Assembly (NCBI GenBank): GCA_025054875.1
Contig: JANWYS010000001.1
Location: 24,703-88,702, forward strand
From: Cytophagaceae bacterium
GTDB taxonomy: Bacteria; Bacteroidota; Bacteroidia; Cytophagales; Cytophagaceae
Length of the DNA stretch: 64,000 nucleotides
Direction of reading: 5' to 3'
The position numbers and the translations under genes were made by a program. Positions 1 through 10,877 of this stretch are shown here, in pieces (the first letter of the stretch is position 1; each line of letters starts with the position of its first letter). Under the pieces are notes generated by a model. The model was not told the DNA's origin. It saw nothing but the letters and a program-made list of their open reading frames with translations, and ran no database searches.

Positions 1-36
1 GGCTACGCCTCCGCTCCGTTCCCATTCATGCAAGTA
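1..36 (+). repeat. Tail of GC-rich intergenic repeat (partial)
   Basis: The window opens in a GC-rich stretch (GGCTACGCCTCCGCTCCG, then TTCCCATTCATGCAAG) that stops abruptly where AT-rich sequence begins. It resembles the end of the GC-rich repeat near 13307-13419, which finishes with GGCTCCCATCCCTCGCGCAAG. Only the tail lies inside the window, so family membership is inferred from the shared CTCC, CCCAT and GCAAG pattern and from base composition. Confidence 0.35.
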
Positions 37-105
37 TGTAACAAATAAAAAAAGTACTATGTTTGTAAAAAAAACAACTACACTTCATACACACTTTTTG
101 GGATA

Positions 106-291
106 CTACCCAATTTTTGTTTCGAAAATTGATAATACTAATATCATCCGATTATGAGCCATTTTCATCCAAACGATTCTACTATTACTCACAGCGTTTG
201 TGCAATGATTACTTCGATCTTCCGGCAAGCCCAACTCATCAAGAATCTTCCTGATGCTTGTCTTGTTAAGCAGTCGCTTCATTTCTAGCAT
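106..291 (-). CDS. Small hypothetical ORF, doubtful
   Basis: A 61-codon open frame lies beside the tRNA-Cys gene. The predicted peptide is basic and mixed (it begins MLEMKRLLNKTSIRKILDEL) and has no signal peptide or membrane segment. I do not recognise a family. The first half has the charge pattern of a helix-rich soluble domain, so it could be the remnant of a larger gene such as a transposase or regulator. No promoter boxes are evident upstream. It may equally be a chance frame. The rest of 37-482 shows no gene; it holds a 14-bp palindrome (AAAATCCGGATTTT) at 447-460. Confidence 0.2.
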   Translation of the reverse strand: MLEMKRLLNKTSIRKILDELGLPEDRSNHCTNAVSNSRIVWMKMAHNRMILVLSIFETKIG

Positions 292-482
292 CCCACCCCA
301 AGAGGGAATATATTTGTCCGTAAATTCGTAGTCTAATTCTTAATGCAAGCTTTGGTTATATCACAAAAAAGAAAATTCCTTTCGAAAACTCCTTTAAAAT
401 TCCATATTGAAATGAAAAAACTGTGTTGAAATTTTATACACAACTGAAAATCCGGATTTTTACAACTATGTCTTGGGGAGAG

Positions 483-553
483 AGGTCACGAGCGGATTCG
501 AACCGCTGTAAAAGGTTTTGCAGACCTCTGCCTAGCCTCTCGGCCACGTGACC
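483..553 (-). tRNA. tRNA-Cys (GCA)
   Basis: On the minus strand the sequence folds as a cloverleaf. The 7-bp acceptor stem is GGTCACG paired with CGTGACC. The anticodon loop CTGCAAA gives anticodon GCA. The T arm is AGCGG-TTCGAAT-CCGCT. The discriminator base is U73, which is the identity base expected for tRNA-Cys. CCA is not encoded. A canonical Bacteroidota promoter lies just upstream at 571-601. Confidence 0.95.
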
Positions 554-570
554 CACTTAAATCATGCCTG

Positions 571-601
571 CAAAGGTAAAAGAATTTGTTGCTATGTCAA
601 A
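571..601 (-). promoter_or_regulatory. Promoter of tRNA-Cys
   Basis: On the minus strand a -33 box TTTG (598-601) and a -7 box TACCTTTG (571-578) are separated by 19 bases. This matches the Bacteroidota housekeeping consensus TTTG-N19-21-TAnnTTTG. The tRNA begins 17 bases downstream. The -7 box is identical to that of the tRNA-Ser gene at 10853-10860. Confidence 0.8.
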
Positions 602-749
602 TTTATGATAGCATATTTAGTTGGGACATGGGGTATCGCTCAGCAATATTCACCATGGTAGCATAGGCTATCGCTTTCATCTCCGCTTCTTTTCTTGTCA
701 ATTTTTTAACCAGTTTTAGTGTAAACTTGTTTTCAGGACAAGACAATTT

Positions 750-2480
750 TTACTTAGTCACCCAGCTCTTTACTTCATCTAATGTAGGATTCGCAACTTC
801 AAGTTTTAGTTTTTTGCGCATTCCGCATAAATCGTTAAACAACTTGTTGGGGTTTACAGCCCTAAATTGCTCTAAGCTATTGATGCCAAGCTTCGCCAAT
901 ACAGGCAACCAGTGTTCAGGTATACCGGTTTGCAATATTTCTGCATTATTTGCTGCATGAACTTTTTCCGGACGCATCTGAGGGAAAAACAATACATCTT
1001 GTATCGAATGGGAATTGGTCATTATCATAGCTAAGCGGTCTATTCCAATACCCAGCCCTGCACAAGGAGGCATGCCATATTCGAGTGCACGGAGAAAATC
1101 TTCGTCCAGCACCATGCTTTCGGTGTCGCCACGTTTACCCAATTCAAGTTGTTCTTCAAAGCGCTTGCGTTGGTCAATAGGGTCGTTGAGCTCAGAGAAA
1201 GCGTTGCAGATTTCTTTACCGTTGCATATAACTTCAAAACGCTCTACAAGACCGGGTTTGCTGCGATGTTTTTTGGCAAGGGGAGACATTTCTATGGGGT
1301 AATCAGTTATGAATGTTGGTTGTATTAAGTGAGGTTCACACATATTGCCAAATATTTCGTCTATGAGCTTGCCCTTGCCCATAGTATCGTCTATACGTAT
1401 ATTGAGTTTATTGCATACTTCTTTCAGCTGGGGTTCTTCCATTCCGGAGATATCTATTTGGGTGAAATGTTTTATGGCTTCGAACATAGTGTACCGTTTC
1501 CATGGGCGTTGAAAACTGATGATGTGTTCGCCCACTTTTACCTCGGGCTTACCATGTAGTGTTATGGCTACTTTTTCAAGCATTTCTTCTACAAGGTCCA
1601 TCATCCACAGGTAATCTTTGTAAGCCACATAGAGTTCCATTAGTGTGAATTCAGGGTTGTGGAATCTGGACATACCCTCGTTACGGAAATCTTTTGCAAA
1701 TTCATATACGCCATCGAATCCTCCCACAATAAGCCTTTTCAGATATAACTCATTAGCAATGCGTAGATATAAGGTCATATCTAATGTATTGTGATGTGTT
1801 TTAAACGGACGCGCACTGGCTCCTCCATATACTGGTTGTAGTATGGGTGTTTCTACTTCCAGATAATTACGGTCATTCAGAAATTCCCTTATGGCATTTA
1901 TCATGCGTGTTCGTTTTACAAACACATCCCGTATTTCAGGATTTACAATCAGATCTACATAGCGTTGCCGGTAGCGTTGCTCGGGATCTGAAAATGCATC
2001 ATAAACGATTTCATTCCCATGTTCATCGGATGCCTTTTTTACTATGGGCAGTGGCTTGAGCGATTTTGCCAACAGCTTGAAAGAAGTAACGTGTATGGAT
2101 ATTTCCCCAACCTGAGTAGTAAACACATAACCCGTCACCCCTATAATATCGCCGATGTCGAGCATTTTCTTGAAAACTACATTATACAGATCTTTGTCTT
2201 CGCCCGGGCAGATATCATCGCGACGTACATATATTTGTATGCGACCTGTACTATCCTGTATTTCACAAAAAGATGCATTACCCATGATACGACGGCTCAT
2301 GATACGGCCCGCAATGGATATATTTTTATAGTCCGTTTTTCGTTTTTCGTAGTTCATCAATATATCACGGGCACTGACGTTTACATGAAATTGTTCTGCC
2401 GGATATGGATCTATGCCTCTTTTAATGAGCGCTTCACGATCTTGCCGTCTCAATATTTCTTGTTCGCTTAATGAGTTCAT
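750..2480 (-). CDS. lysS: Lysyl-tRNA synthetase (class II)
   Basis: This cytosolic enzyme charges tRNA-Lys with lysine using ATP. The 576-residue protein has an N-terminal OB-fold anticodon-binding domain (about residues 55-165) followed by the class II catalytic core. Motif 2 is visible as [20 protein letters not shown] and motif 3 as [12 protein letters not shown]. After the usual end of the core (near FFPQMRPE) there is an extension of about 70 residues containing [12 protein letters not shown] and [12 protein letters not shown]; from memory, Bacteroidota LysRS proteins commonly carry such a tail. The ATG start fits the family, and a matching promoter lies at 2506-2536. It is monocistronic: gcvP lies upstream in the same orientation but has its own gap. 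Confidence 0.97.
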   Translation of the reverse strand: MNSLSEQEILRRQDREALIKRGIDPYPAEQFHVNVSARDILMNYEKRKTDYKNISIAGRIMSRRIMGNASFCEIQDSTGRIQIYVRRDDICPGEDKDLYNVVFKKMLDIGDIIGVTGYVFTTQVGEISIHVTSFKLLAKSLKPLPIVKKASDEHGNEIVYDAFSDPEQRYRQRYVDLIVNPEIRDVFVKRTRMINAIREFLNDRNYLEVETPILQPVYGGASARPFKTHHNTLDMTLYLRIANELYLKRLIVGGFDGVYEFAKDFRNEGMSRFHNPEFTLMELYVAYKDYLWMMDLVEEMLEKVAITLHGKPEVKVGEHIISFQRPWKRYTMFEAIKHFTQIDISGMEEPQLKEVCNKLNIRIDDTMGKGKLIDEIFGNMCEPHLIQPTFITDYPIEMSPLAKKHRSKPGLVERFEVICNGKEICNAFSELNDPIDQRKRFEEQLELGKRGDTESMVLDEDFLRALEYGMPPCAGLGIGIDRLAMIMTNSHSIQDVLFFPQMRPEKVHAANNAEILQTGIPEHWLPVLAKLGINSLEQFRAVNPNKLFNDLCGMRKKLKLEVANPTLDEVKSWVTK

Positions 2481-2505
2481 ATGTTATGTATGAATAAATT
2501 GGTAG

Positions 2506-2536
2506 CAAAAATAGTGGAGTAAGCGAGGAATACAAA
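2506..2536 (-). promoter_or_regulatory. Promoter of lysS
   Basis: Read on the minus strand, a TTTG box (2533-2536) is followed after 19 bases by TATTTTTG (2506-2513), an exact TAnnTTTG match. Transcription would start near 2500 and leave a leader of about 20 bases before the lysS ATG at 2480. No Shine-Dalgarno sequence is seen in that leader. Confidence 0.7.
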
Positions 2537-2623
2537 AAAGTTACCGACAAGGCATGGATGTTGATTAAAACCTGTTACAGCTAAAATGCAATATGTTTGT
2601 TGTGTTATTTTTTTATGAAATTT

Positions 2624-5491
2624 CTAAGCGTTGATGTTGACCTTTTCCTGGCTCTTATCATATTCGCTTAGCGGCAGGCAAGTACACACAAGATTTCTGT
2701 CGCCATAAGCATTGTCAACTCTGGATACACTCGGCCAAAATTTATTACGCCTGAGATAAGGTAGCGGATAGGCTGCTTTTTCTCTGCTATAAGGTTTATC
2801 CCATGTATCGGATGTAACCATGGAAGCTGTATGTGGTGCATTCTTCAACACGTTGTTCATTTTGTCGGCGTGTCCGTTTTCGATTTCTGATATTTCTTCA
2901 CGAATTTTTATCATTGCCTCACAAAAACGATCAAGTTCTGCTTTTGATTCACTTTCGGTGGGTTCTATCATGAGCGTGCCCGCCACCGGAAAAGATACCG
3001 TAGGTGCGTGAAATCCGTAGTCCATAAGCCGTTTGGCTATATCTTCCACTTCAATATTTACAGAATGTTTAAACGCACGACAATCCAAAATAAACTCGTG
3101 GGCACATCTTCCGTTTTTTCCGGTGTAAAGAATGGGGTAATATTTTTCAAGTCTGCTCTTGAGATAATTTGCGTTGAGTATGGCATATTTTGTAGCATTT
3201 TTCAAACCTTCGGCTCCCATCATGGATATATAAGCATAAGATATGAGGAGTATGCCTGCACTACCCCACGGTGCGGAAGATACAGCGTTTCCTCCGATAC
3301 CATCACGTACAGGTATGATAACGTGTGAGGGGAGGAATTTTTTTAAATGTGAAGCTACTGCTATAGGTCCGGCACCCGGCCCTCCACCTCCATGTGGTAT
3401 ACAAAACGTTTTATGCAAATTCAGGTGACATACATCCGCGCCTATTTCAGCAGGGCTTGTGAGTCCTACCTGTGCATTCATGTTTGCTCCATCCATATAT
3501 ACCTGGCCGCCGTAGTTATGGATGAGCTCACAAACATCTTTTATATTTTCCTCAAACACTCCATGTGTAGAAGGATAGGTAACCATGAGACAGGCAAGAG
3601 TAGCTTTGTGGGCCTCGGCTTTTTCGCGCAGGTCGTTCATGTCTATATTACCTCTCTCATCACACTTCACTACTACCACCTGCATACCGGCCATCACCGC
3701 ACTAGCCGGATTTGTACCATGAGCAGACTGTGGTATCAAAGCTACATTACGCTTGTATTCGCCCTTACTTTCGAGATATTGTTTAATCACCATCAAGCCT
3801 GCATATTCACCCTGAGCACCCGAATTAGGTTGTAGCGATACAGCGGCAAATCCGGTAATTTCACATAACCAACGCTCCAGTTCATCAAAAAGTTGATGGT
3901 AACCTTGTGCTTGTTCTGTGGGTGCGAAAGGATGTATGTTAGCAAATTCCTCATATGTGACAGGTATCATTTCTGTAGTGGCATTGAGCTTCATGGTACA
4001 TGAGCCTAATGATATCATGGAATGCGTCAAAGAGAGATCTTTGTTTTCTAATGATTTCAGGTAACGCAACATTTCATGTTCTGAATGATACGAATTGAAT
4101 ACCTTGTGAGAAAGGAATTTGCTTTTTCTCATCAGCTCATTAGGTATACATGAAGTTTCTTCTGATTTTGTAATTGATATGTTTTCCGAAAACAAGTCTA
4201 ACAGATCTTGAATATCATTGAAGCTGGTAGTTTCATCCAATGAAATAAAAATTTCATCGTTCTTGTATCTCAGGTTTATCCGCGCTTTCAGAGCTTTTTG
4301 TTTTATAGTGTTTGTATTGTTAGCTTTTATTCTCAATGTATCAAAAAAAACAGGATTAAGTTGAGCATATCCAGCTTTTTGCAATGCGTTTGCCAACAAG
4401 CATGTTTTTGAATGTATCTCCCCGGCAATAAATTTTATTCCTCTCGGGCCGTGATATACGGCATAAGCTCCTGCTATCACCGCCAGTAACACTTGTGATG
4501 TGCAAATGTTGGATGTAGCTTTTTCGCGTCGTATATGTTGCTCACGCGTTTGTAAAGCCATACGATATGCCGGATTACCTTGTGCATCTACTGATGCTCC
4601 AATTATTCTCCCGGGAATCACTCTTTTATACTCATCTTTTGTAGCAAAAAAAGCTGCATGTGGCCCTCCATAACCTATAGGCACACCAAAACGCTGTGAA
4701 GAACCCACTACTACGTCGGCTCCCATCTCTCCCGGTGGTTTTATAAGCACCATGCTCATCAGATCCGAAGCTACGCATACCAACACACCGTTTTCATGCG
4801 CACGGGAAATGATCGCTGTAAGGTCTTTTATCTCTCCGTTTGCATCAGGATTTTGGAGTATCATGCCGTATACAGACATGTCTGAAAAATCCTTTTCATC
4901 AATTTGTTTTACAACAAGGTTTATACCCAATGGCAATGCCCGCGTTTTGAGTACATCTATTGTTTGCGGAAAGCAAGCGTCGGATACTAAAAATGTATTA
5001 GCATTTTTCTTTTTGTTGTCGCGCAAGGCATATAACATTGTCATGGCTTCAGCTGCAGCAGTGGCTTCATCAAGGAGCGATGCATTTGCAATTTGCATAC
5101 CGGTAAGGTCGCTTATCATGGTTTGATAATTCATAAGTGCCTCAAGCCTGCCTTGTGCTATCTCTGCCTGATAGGGTGTATATGCCGTGTACCATCCCGG
5201 ATTTTCCAAAATATTTCGTAAGATGACATTGGGAGTAACAGTGCCATAATAGCCCAATCCTATATAAGTACGCCATACCTCGTTTTTTTTTGCCAATTGC
5301 TTTATATGACCTATAAATTCTCTTTCACTTTTTGCGGGAGGTATGTTCAGTGTATGTTTTATTCGGATAGAATGAGGCAATACTTCATCTATTAGTTCGT
5401 CTAAAGATTCTACTCCTACTACTCTGAGCATTTCTTTAAGACTCTCTTCGTCTATACCTATATGTCTTCTCTCAAAAATTGTGGGATTCAT
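2624..5491 (-). CDS. gcvP: Glycine dehydrogenase (decarboxylating), P-protein
   Basis: This is the P-protein of the glycine cleavage system. It decarboxylates glycine with pyridoxal phosphate and passes the aminomethyl group to lipoylated H-protein. At 955 residues it is the fused single-chain form (N- and C-terminal halves in one protein) and full length. The PLP lysine is K694 in [15 protein letters not shown]. The N-terminal half carries [16 protein letters not shown] and [15 protein letters not shown]. GcvH and GcvT are not nearby, so the system is dispersed. A TAATTTTG box lies at 5526-5533 on the minus strand, but I see no good -33 partner. The lipB gene at 18978 serves the same lipoate-dependent machinery. 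Confidence 0.97.
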   Translation of the reverse strand: MNPTIFERRHIGIDEESLKEMLRVVGVESLDELIDEVLPHSIRIKHTLNIPPAKSEREFIGHIKQLAKKNEVWRTYIGLGYYGTVTPNVILRNILENPGWYTAYTPYQAEIAQGRLEALMNYQTMISDLTGMQIANASLLDEATAAAEAMTMLYALRDNKKKNANTFLVSDACFPQTIDVLKTRALPLGINLVVKQIDEKDFSDMSVYGMILQNPDANGEIKDLTAIISRAHENGVLVCVASDLMSMVLIKPPGEMGADVVVGSSQRFGVPIGYGGPHAAFFATKDEYKRVIPGRIIGASVDAQGNPAYRMALQTREQHIRREKATSNICTSQVLLAVIAGAYAVYHGPRGIKFIAGEIHSKTCLLANALQKAGYAQLNPVFFDTLRIKANNTNTIKQKALKARINLRYKNDEIFISLDETTSFNDIQDLLDLFSENISITKSEETSCIPNELMRKSKFLSHKVFNSYHSEHEMLRYLKSLENKDLSLTHSMISLGSCTMKLNATTEMIPVTYEEFANIHPFAPTEQAQGYHQLFDELERWLCEITGFAAVSLQPNSGAQGEYAGLMVIKQYLESKGEYKRNVALIPQSAHGTNPASAVMAGMQVVVVKCDERGNIDMNDLREKAEAHKATLACLMVTYPSTHGVFEENIKDVCELIHNYGGQVYMDGANMNAQVGLTSPAEIGADVCHLNLHKTFCIPHGGGGPGAGPIAVASHLKKFLPSHVIIPVRDGIGGNAVSSAPWGSAGILLISYAYISMMGAEGLKNATKYAILNANYLKSRLEKYYPILYTGKNGRCAHEFILDCRAFKHSVNIEVEDIAKRLMDYGFHAPTVSFPVAGTLMIEPTESESKAELDRFCEAMIKIREEISEIENGHADKMNNVLKNAPHTASMVTSDTWDKPYSREKAAYPLPYLRRNKFWPSVSRVDNAYGDRNLVCTCLPLSEYDKSQEKVNINA

Positions 5492-5601
5492 GTTTTGTCT
5501 TATCTAATTCTTAACCATATCTTAACAAAATTAATGGAAAGAAAATTTTAGAGTAGCTATGTGTATAACTTTTAGAGCTTGCTCAGATTTATGAAAACAA
5601 G

Positions 5602-5631
5602 TTTGTGAAAAGATGAATATACTTATGTTTG
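5602..5631 (+). promoter_or_regulatory. Promoter of the glycosyltransferase gene
   Basis: A -33 box TTTG (5602-5605) and a -7 box TATGTTTG (5624-5631) are 18 bases apart. Transcription should start near 5636-5638, almost exactly on the ATG of the 7-codon frame described at 5636. Confidence 0.65.
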
Positions 5632-5635
5632 CATC

Positions 5636-5659
5636 ATGAACAAAGCGAATAAGTTTTGA
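5636..5659 (+). other. Seven-codon leader frame overlapping the next start
   Basis: ATG at 5636 opens a frame of seven codons (MNKANKF) ending in TGA at 5657-5659. The TGA overlaps the TTG start of the glycosyltransferase (5656-5658) as TTGA. The ATG sits at the predicted transcript 5' end. It could be a leader peptide that couples translation to the weak TTG start, or the two frames could be one gene split by a single-base change. Confidence 0.35.
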
Positions 5660-6810
5660 AAGAGCGAATACAGAAAAAATACGTTACCATTGTAAACCGG
5701 CATTATCCGCCTAATCCCGGCATTACAGGAGAATCAGCTTGGGACCTGGCAAAATATCTCATAGATAATCATGATGTTGAGGTACGAATAGTTTGCATAA
5801 AAAAAAATGACGAAGGAGGAGGAGCCATAAGGAAACCCGTAGGAAAAGTTTATGCCATACCCACACTCTATAAAGGAAAACATTCCGTGTTTAAGTCTGT
5901 CGCCGGAATAACAGATGGCTTGTTATTGATTTTGACTTCTCTGTTTGTCCGAAAGGGGAAAATAATATGCATGACCAGCCCCCCTCTCCTACCCTTCTGG
6001 GCATCGCTTTTTTACAGGCTTTTCAGAGTTAAGTGGTTTTTTTGGTCAATGGATTTATTTCCTGAAGCATTTGCAGCAGCTAAAAAAATGGAACCTCATT
6101 CATGGTTATATAAAATCATTTTAAACATCACTTATAGTTACAAACCTGAATTGCTCATATCCCTTGGCCCCAATCAGTGTAAGTATATATTGAATCATTA
6201 CAAAGCTAAACCTGAATTTGTAATATTACCTTGTGGTGTTTTCATAGAATATGCAAAGGATACTACTACACCTGATTGGGCAAAGCATGACGGTAAAATT
6301 ATATTCGGCTATTGCGGCAATTTAGGCACGCCTCATTCTGTTGAATTCTTGAAAAGCTTTATTGAGTGTATGAATCCCTCCAGGCATCACTTGGTGCTGG
6401 CCTTGTATGGTATACATGCTCAAGAAATTCTAAGTTTTGCGAAAAATAAAAGCAGTATAAGCATAGTGCCTCAGGTGCCACGCACATTGCTGCATCATAT
6501 AGACGTTCACCTTGTAAGCCTGTTGCCGGAATTTAATCACACTGCAGTGCCCTCTAAAGGAATGAGCGCCATATGCACGGGCGGTACAATGTTATTTTGT
6601 GGCACAACAGATTCCGATACTTGGCATTTGCTTAAAGACGCATCATGGTTGATAGATTTGAAAATGGATATGAAGGAACAACTAGAAATTTTTTTTGCAT
6701 CCATCACACACGAAGTACTTGCCGGTTATAAATCCAAAAGCCTCCCCTTAGCCAATAGCCTTTATGACATGCAGATGCAGGCATATGCAAAAATTTATCG
6801 TTGTTTGTAA
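5656..6810 (+). CDS. GT-B type glycosyltransferase (WbuB-like)
   Basis: The 384-residue protein resembles glycosyltransferases of the WbuB/GT4-like group that build cell-surface polysaccharides from nucleotide sugars. Visible features are the N-terminal NRHYPPNPGITGESAWDLAK, the middle segment WFFWSMDLFPEAFAAAKKM, and a C-terminal donor-side region with FGYCGNLGTPHS and AVPSKGMSAICTGGTMLF. Hydrophobic residues near 85-115 may touch the membrane. The only workable start is TTG at 5656: the conserved N-terminus begins a few residues later and there is no in-frame ATG in that stretch. No other polysaccharide genes are adjacent, so the acceptor is unknown. The TTG start and upstream mini-frame suggest weak or coupled translation. 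Confidence 0.8.
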   Translation: MKERIQKKYVTIVNRHYPPNPGITGESAWDLAKYLIDNHDVEVRIVCIKKNDEGGGAIRKPVGKVYAIPTLYKGKHSVFKSVAGITDGLLLILTSLFVRKGKIICMTSPPLLPFWASLFYRLFRVKWFFWSMDLFPEAFAAAKKMEPHSWLYKIILNITYSYKPELLISLGPNQCKYILNHYKAKPEFVILPCGVFIEYAKDTTTPDWAKHDGKIIFGYCGNLGTPHSVEFLKSFIECMNPSRHHLVLALYGIHAQEILSFAKNKSSISIVPQVPRTLLHHIDVHLVSLLPEFNHTAVPSKGMSAICTGGTMLFCGTTDSDTWHLLKDASWLIDLKMDMKEQLEIFFASITHEVLAGYKSKSLPLANSLYDMQMQAYAKIYRCL

Positions 6811-6957
6811 ACAAATGTTGTTTCAAACTTCTCATGTAATGATAAATGATTATATAAACTTATAAGAAAACATGTAAAGACGATTACACACTGTATGATG
6901 TCTTGATAAAATCAATGTCGGAAAACTTCAATAACTTTTCAACAAAACAATAAAGTA

Positions 6958-7320
6958 ATACCGGATTCCGCATTAGTGAAAAGTATGTCGATTTTTTTTT
7001 CATTTGGGCGCGCCTCAATAGGGCCAGGCTGCCCGACACTCTGCTATCGCTTCGGAGTTCCGCTATAGCTCGGCACTGGCCTTGCAGGCCATGGCTCCCA
7101 TCCTATGTACAACATTGGGGTTTGTTGGTGATTTTGAAGAGAAGTTGGTGGGAGATTTATGCGTGTATGTGGGGTAAAGTCTCGTATTGTACCTTCTAAA
7201 CTTCCCGATTGGAAATCGGCCAGCATTCCCTTGCACAGGTGCTCTCAAAAGTTTTCAGCTTCTTAAGGAAATATAAACCTCCGAAGTAGCTTGCAAAAGG
7301 GACTGAGCGGTCTGTTTAAG
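6958..7320 (+). repeat. Decayed repeat element, copy C, with GC-rich insert
   Basis: This element is related to copies at 13254-13690 and 18553-18823. Its left edge, TACCGGATTCCGCATTAGTG, matches the left edges of the others (CCCGGATTCTGCATGGGCAG in the third). From 7004 to about 7113 it carries a GC-rich repeat with GGGCGCGCC, CACTGGCCTTGCAGGCCATG and GGCTCCCATCC. The right part (7278-7316) holds CCTCCGAAGTAGCTTGC followed by AAAAGGGACTGAGCGGTCTG, nearly identical to 13452-13491. Between these blocks, 7115-7250 is private to this copy. No right terminal repeat is visible, so the copy is truncated or diverged. Otherwise 6811-7427 holds no gene. Confidence 0.6.
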
Positions 7321-7427
7321 CTCCTTACTTTTAAGTCTTCAGAGAAACCAAAATAATAAGGTACAAAAAGAAGTTACTCTGTGAGTAGTATAATTACCGT
7401 TATTCAAACGTAATGAAAAAATCGGTT

Positions 7428-7769
7428 CTATGGTGATTTTCTGAAGATATACTCATACACATCCCCGTTTATTGATGAGGTGTGCGAGGTAGCCACCATT
7501 TCAAAACCCTTATTCTTTAACAGGCTGGTGAAATCCATGGTTACTCTCAACAAGTATTCATGGTTAATCTCCTTTAGTTCATATTTTTCTAACTTAAGGT
7601 CTTCATAAATAATAAATACTCCTTTCTGAACGGAACCAACTCCATTACCAATCACTATGCGAAGTATACAATATTCCGTTTCGTTTTTAAGTGTTTGTGT
7701 TTGCGCTTTTGATAAAGTTCCGTAAGAAAATAGCGTTAGAAAAAACAATGTAATGCGAAAAACTTTCAT
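7428..7769 (-). CDS. Hypothetical secreted protein
   Basis: A 113-residue protein with a clear signal peptide: MKVFRITLFFLTLFS, then YGTLSKAQT with probable cleavage after AQ. I chose ATG at 7769 over an upstream in-frame ATG at 7832 because the longer form places 21 residues before the signal peptide. The mature part is about 90 residues, alternating beta-like segments (CILRIVIGNG, KGVFIIYEDLKL, EYLLRVTMDF) with a single Cys. No family is recognised. It ends close to the decayed repeat element and has no operon partner. A periplasmic or surface location is inferred from the signal alone. Confidence 0.55.
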   Translation of the reverse strand: MKVFRITLFFLTLFSYGTLSKAQTQTLKNETEYCILRIVIGNGVGSVQKGVFIIYEDLKLEKYELKEINHEYLLRVTMDFTSLLKNKGFEMVATSHTSSINGDVYEYIFRKSP

Positions 7770-8232
7770 GGAATCATTTGCCTTATGAAATTTAATACAT
7801 GTTTTACAAAAAAACAAATATGAGCTTAGCATTTAGGACATAAGTGCCTGATAGAAGTATAATATTGGCAATTTTTACGTATTGCAAATATTTGTTATCA
7901 AAAACTGAGTGGATTGTTTTTACTGCATAATATCAGGAAGCCTAACGTTCAAAAATTTCATAGCAACAATTTGTAATGCTCGGCGAGCCCAAGTTTATTT
8001 GTATTGCATTAAAATGGAATTATGGTCAACATTGTTTTAAGACACCAACTTATTCTCCTCAAGAATTTTTATCAGCAATAAATGTTATCATTTTTTACCC
8101 TTTGGATGACAGAGTATCTGCTCTAATCAGTAAAGGTGTTTAGGATGTAAAACAAATTAAGAAGATTTATATTGAGCAATCTCGCATGAAATTGTATATT
8201 GCCCCTCATTTTTAATAGAGCAAACTACACAC
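7770..8232. other. Intergenic region upstream of gyrA
   Basis: No gene is seen in this gap. Near gyrA, TATATTG at 8195-8201, with ATTG 20 bases upstream (8171-8174), loosely resembles a Bacteroidota promoter, but neither box is perfect. A TTGCATTAAAATGG sequence near 8011-8027 resembles a motif found in other gaps (see 40831-40975). Confidence 0.4.
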
Positions 8233-10800
8233 ATGGCTGAAGAACATAGCAACATACCTTCCGGTGGTAACATAATACCCATAAACATAGAAGACGAGAT
8301 GCGAGGTGCGTACATAGATTATTCTATGTCCGTTATTATTTCGCGTGCTTTGCCCGATGTACGCGATGGTTTAAAACCTGTACATCGCCGTATCTTATAT
8401 GGAATGCAAGAGTTGGGGCTTAACTGGAACAAACCCTACAAAAAATCTGCACGTATAGTTGGTGAAGTCTTAGGTAAATATCATCCTCATGGCGATTCGG
8501 CCGTGTACGAAACCATGGTGAGAATGGCACAAGATTGGTCGCTGCGCTACCCCTTGATTGACGGACAGGGCAACTTTGGCTCACCCGATGGAGATACACC
8601 CGCAGCCATGCGCTACACGGAAGCACGCATGCGTAGGCTTGCCGAAGAAATGCTCAGCGACATCAATAAAAATACTGTTGATTTTCAACCCAACTACGAC
8701 GACTCCACCGAAGAACCCACCGTACTACCCTCCAAGGCGCCCAACCTTCTCATAAATGGAGCCACCGGCATAGCTGTAGGAATGGCCACCAATATGGCTC
8801 CGCATAACCTGAGAGAAGTAGTAGATGCTACCATTGCTTTTATAGACAACAACGATATTACTATTCCCCAACTCATGCAATACATCAAAGCTCCCGACTT
8901 CCCCGGTGGCGCAGTTATTTACGGAACTTCAGGAATAAAAGCTGCGTATGAAACCGGAAGAGGTCGTGTAGTGTTGCGTGCAGTTGCCAAGTTTGAAACT
9001 CTGCCTAATGGCAAACAACAAATTATTGTGACGGAAGTGCCTTATCTGGTGAACAAAGACGAAATGATAAAACGCACCGCCGACCTCATTAACGAAAAAA
9101 AAATAGAAGGCATTACAGAGATTCGCAATGAATCAGACCGCGATGGCGTACGTGTAGTATACGACTTGCGCAAAGATGCCATTCCTGCTGTGGTTCTGAA
9201 CAATCTCTATAAACACACAGCTCTTCAAACCACATTCAACATCAACAATGTGGCCCTGGTAAAAGGAAGGCCTATGACGCTCAATTTGAAAGAACTCATA
9301 GCGCATTTCGTTGAACACCGCCACGAGGTAGTAACCCGCCGCACAAAATTCGAACTCGAAGAAGCCGAAAAACGTGCGCACATATTACAGGGGTATTTAA
9401 TCGCATTGGATAACTTAGACGAGGTCATTGCTCTCATTCGCAATTCCCGCGACCCTGAAGAAGCCAAAGCCGGCCTTATGTCTGACTTCCGGATGTCTGA
9501 AATTCAGGCTAAAGCTGTGTTAGACCTTCGCCTGCAACGCCTCACCGGCATGGAACGCGAAAAAATAGTAAAAGAACATGAAGAAGTAATGGCTCTCGTC
9601 GCCGACCTCAAAGACATACTGGCCAGCAAAGAACGCCGTATGCAAATCATCAAAGACGAACTCATCGAAATAAAAGAACGTTACGGCGACGAACGACGCA
9701 CTCAAATTGTTCATGCTGAAGACGACATTGACATCGAAGATATGATTGCCGATGAGGAAATGGTAATTACCATATCTCATGAAGGCTATATAAAACGCAC
9801 ACCTCTCTCAGAATACCGCATACAAAACAGAGGAGGCACCGGCTCTAAAGGGGTATCTACCAAAGAAGACGATTTTACCGAACATCTCTTTATAGCCACT
9901 GCACACAATTATCTGCTCATATTTACCGAATCCGGAAAGGTATATTGGCTTAAGGTATACAACATACCCGAAGGCAGCAAAACCTCCAAAGGAAGAGCCA
10001 TGCCAAACCTCATCAACATCGAACCCGGCGACAAAGTGCGTGCCATCATCAATGTGAAAAATCTTGAAAACCCCGACTACATCAACAACAACTTCGTATT
10101 GATGTGTACCGAACAAGGCACCATCAAAAAAACATCTCTGGAAGCCTATTCAAGGCCACGTGCCAGCGGCATCACTGCCATCACTATAAATGAAGGCGAT
10201 CGCCTCATTGGTGCAAGGCTCACTTCCGGAAACGATGAAATTATCATTGCATTAAAATCCGGAAGAGCTATCCGATTTAATGAGGAACAAGTACGCCCCA
10301 TGGGACGTACAGCCGCAGGTGTGCGAGGAGTAACTCTTGCGGACGAAAACGACAAAGTCGTCAGCCTGGTAGCTGTAAGCAATAAAGAGGTTACTCTTCT
10401 GGCTGTATCAGAAAAAGGTTATGGCAAGCGTACCTACCTCAACGACCCTGACGATGGCTCAGAAATTTATCGCGTCACCAACCGTGGCGGAAAGGGTGTA
10501 AAAACTCTGAACGTAACCGAAAAAACCGGAAAACTGGTAGCCATATTAGATGTGAACGATAACAACGAAATTATGATCATCACTAAATCCGGACAAACTA
10601 TCCGTATGGCAGTATCCGACCTGCGGGTGATAGGTCGCGTAAGCCAAGGTGTTCGACTTATAAGACTTAACGAGGGTGATGAAATAACTTCCGTTGCTAA
10701 AATAGAGCTGCTCTCCGAAGAAGAACGAAGCCAAAATGTATCCAAGCCTATCGATGAACCCGCTGAAAACGAAGATTTACCCAACGACGAAGAGGAATAA
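8233..10800 (+). CDS. gyrA: DNA gyrase subunit A
   Basis: GyrA cuts and rejoins DNA in the A2B2 gyrase that introduces negative supercoils. The 855-residue protein has the N-terminal breakage-reunion domain with catalytic Tyr128 in AAMRYTE, and a C-terminal beta-pinwheel. The quinolone-resistance region reads [12 protein letters not shown]: Ser89 (E. coli Ser83) is the sensitive-type residue, while E. coli Asp87 is Glu93 here. The GyrA-box is degenerate (QNRGGTG instead of QRRGGKG), but the blade repeats ([26 protein letters not shown]) are present. The acidic tail [11 protein letters not shown] is typical. The ATG at 8233 fits the family. It is followed by tRNA-Ser, which has its own promoter. 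Confidence 0.97.
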   Translation: MAEEHSNIPSGGNIIPINIEDEMRGAYIDYSMSVIISRALPDVRDGLKPVHRRILYGMQELGLNWNKPYKKSARIVGEVLGKYHPHGDSAVYETMVRMAQDWSLRYPLIDGQGNFGSPDGDTPAAMRYTEARMRRLAEEMLSDINKNTVDFQPNYDDSTEEPTVLPSKAPNLLINGATGIAVGMATNMAPHNLREVVDATIAFIDNNDITIPQLMQYIKAPDFPGGAVIYGTSGIKAAYETGRGRVVLRAVAKFETLPNGKQQIIVTEVPYLVNKDEMIKRTADLINEKKIEGITEIRNESDRDGVRVVYDLRKDAIPAVVLNNLYKHTALQTTFNINNVALVKGRPMTLNLKELIAHFVEHRHEVVTRRTKFELEEAEKRAHILQGYLIALDNLDEVIALIRNSRDPEEAKAGLMSDFRMSEIQAKAVLDLRLQRLTGMEREKIVKEHEEVMALVADLKDILASKERRMQIIKDELIEIKERYGDERRTQIVHAEDDIDIEDMIADEEMVITISHEGYIKRTPLSEYRIQNRGGTGSKGVSTKEDDFTEHLFIATAHNYLLIFTESGKVYWLKVYNIPEGSKTSKGRAMPNLINIEPGDKVRAIINVKNLENPDYINNNFVLMCTEQGTIKKTSLEAYSRPRASGITAITINEGDRLIGARLTSGNDEIIIALKSGRAIRFNEEQVRPMGRTAAGVRGVTLADENDKVVSLVAVSNKEVTLLAVSEKGYGKRTYLNDPDDGSEIYRVTNRGGKGVKTLNVTEKTGKLVAILDVNDNNEIMIITKSGQTIRMAVSDLRVIGRVSQGVRLIRLNEGDEITSVAKIELLSEEERSQNVSKPIDEPAENEDLPNDEEE

Positions 10801-10828
10801 TAAATACCATTATTTCTGATTAAAAATA

Positions 10829-10860
10829 TTTGGTATAAACTCCCAAAAGATGTACCTTTG
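10829..10860 (+). promoter_or_regulatory. Promoter of tRNA-Ser
   Basis: TTTG at 10829-10832 and TACCTTTG at 10853-10860 are 20 bases apart, matching the phylum consensus. The mature tRNA begins 17 bases after the -7 box, the same distance as at tRNA-Cys. Confidence 0.8.
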
Positions 10861-10877
10861 CATGCTCAAAAAAACAA

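Noticed and set aside
5492-5600. Glycine riboswitch upstream of gcvP
   Set aside because: The gap to the next gene is about 165 bases, AT-rich, and I could not find the conserved riboswitch core or a tandem aptamer.
7044-7248. Overlapping minus-strand frames of 60-61 codons in the 7.0-7.25 kb gap
   Set aside because: They fall in the GC-rich repeat, where stop codons are rare by composition, and show no protein-like pattern.
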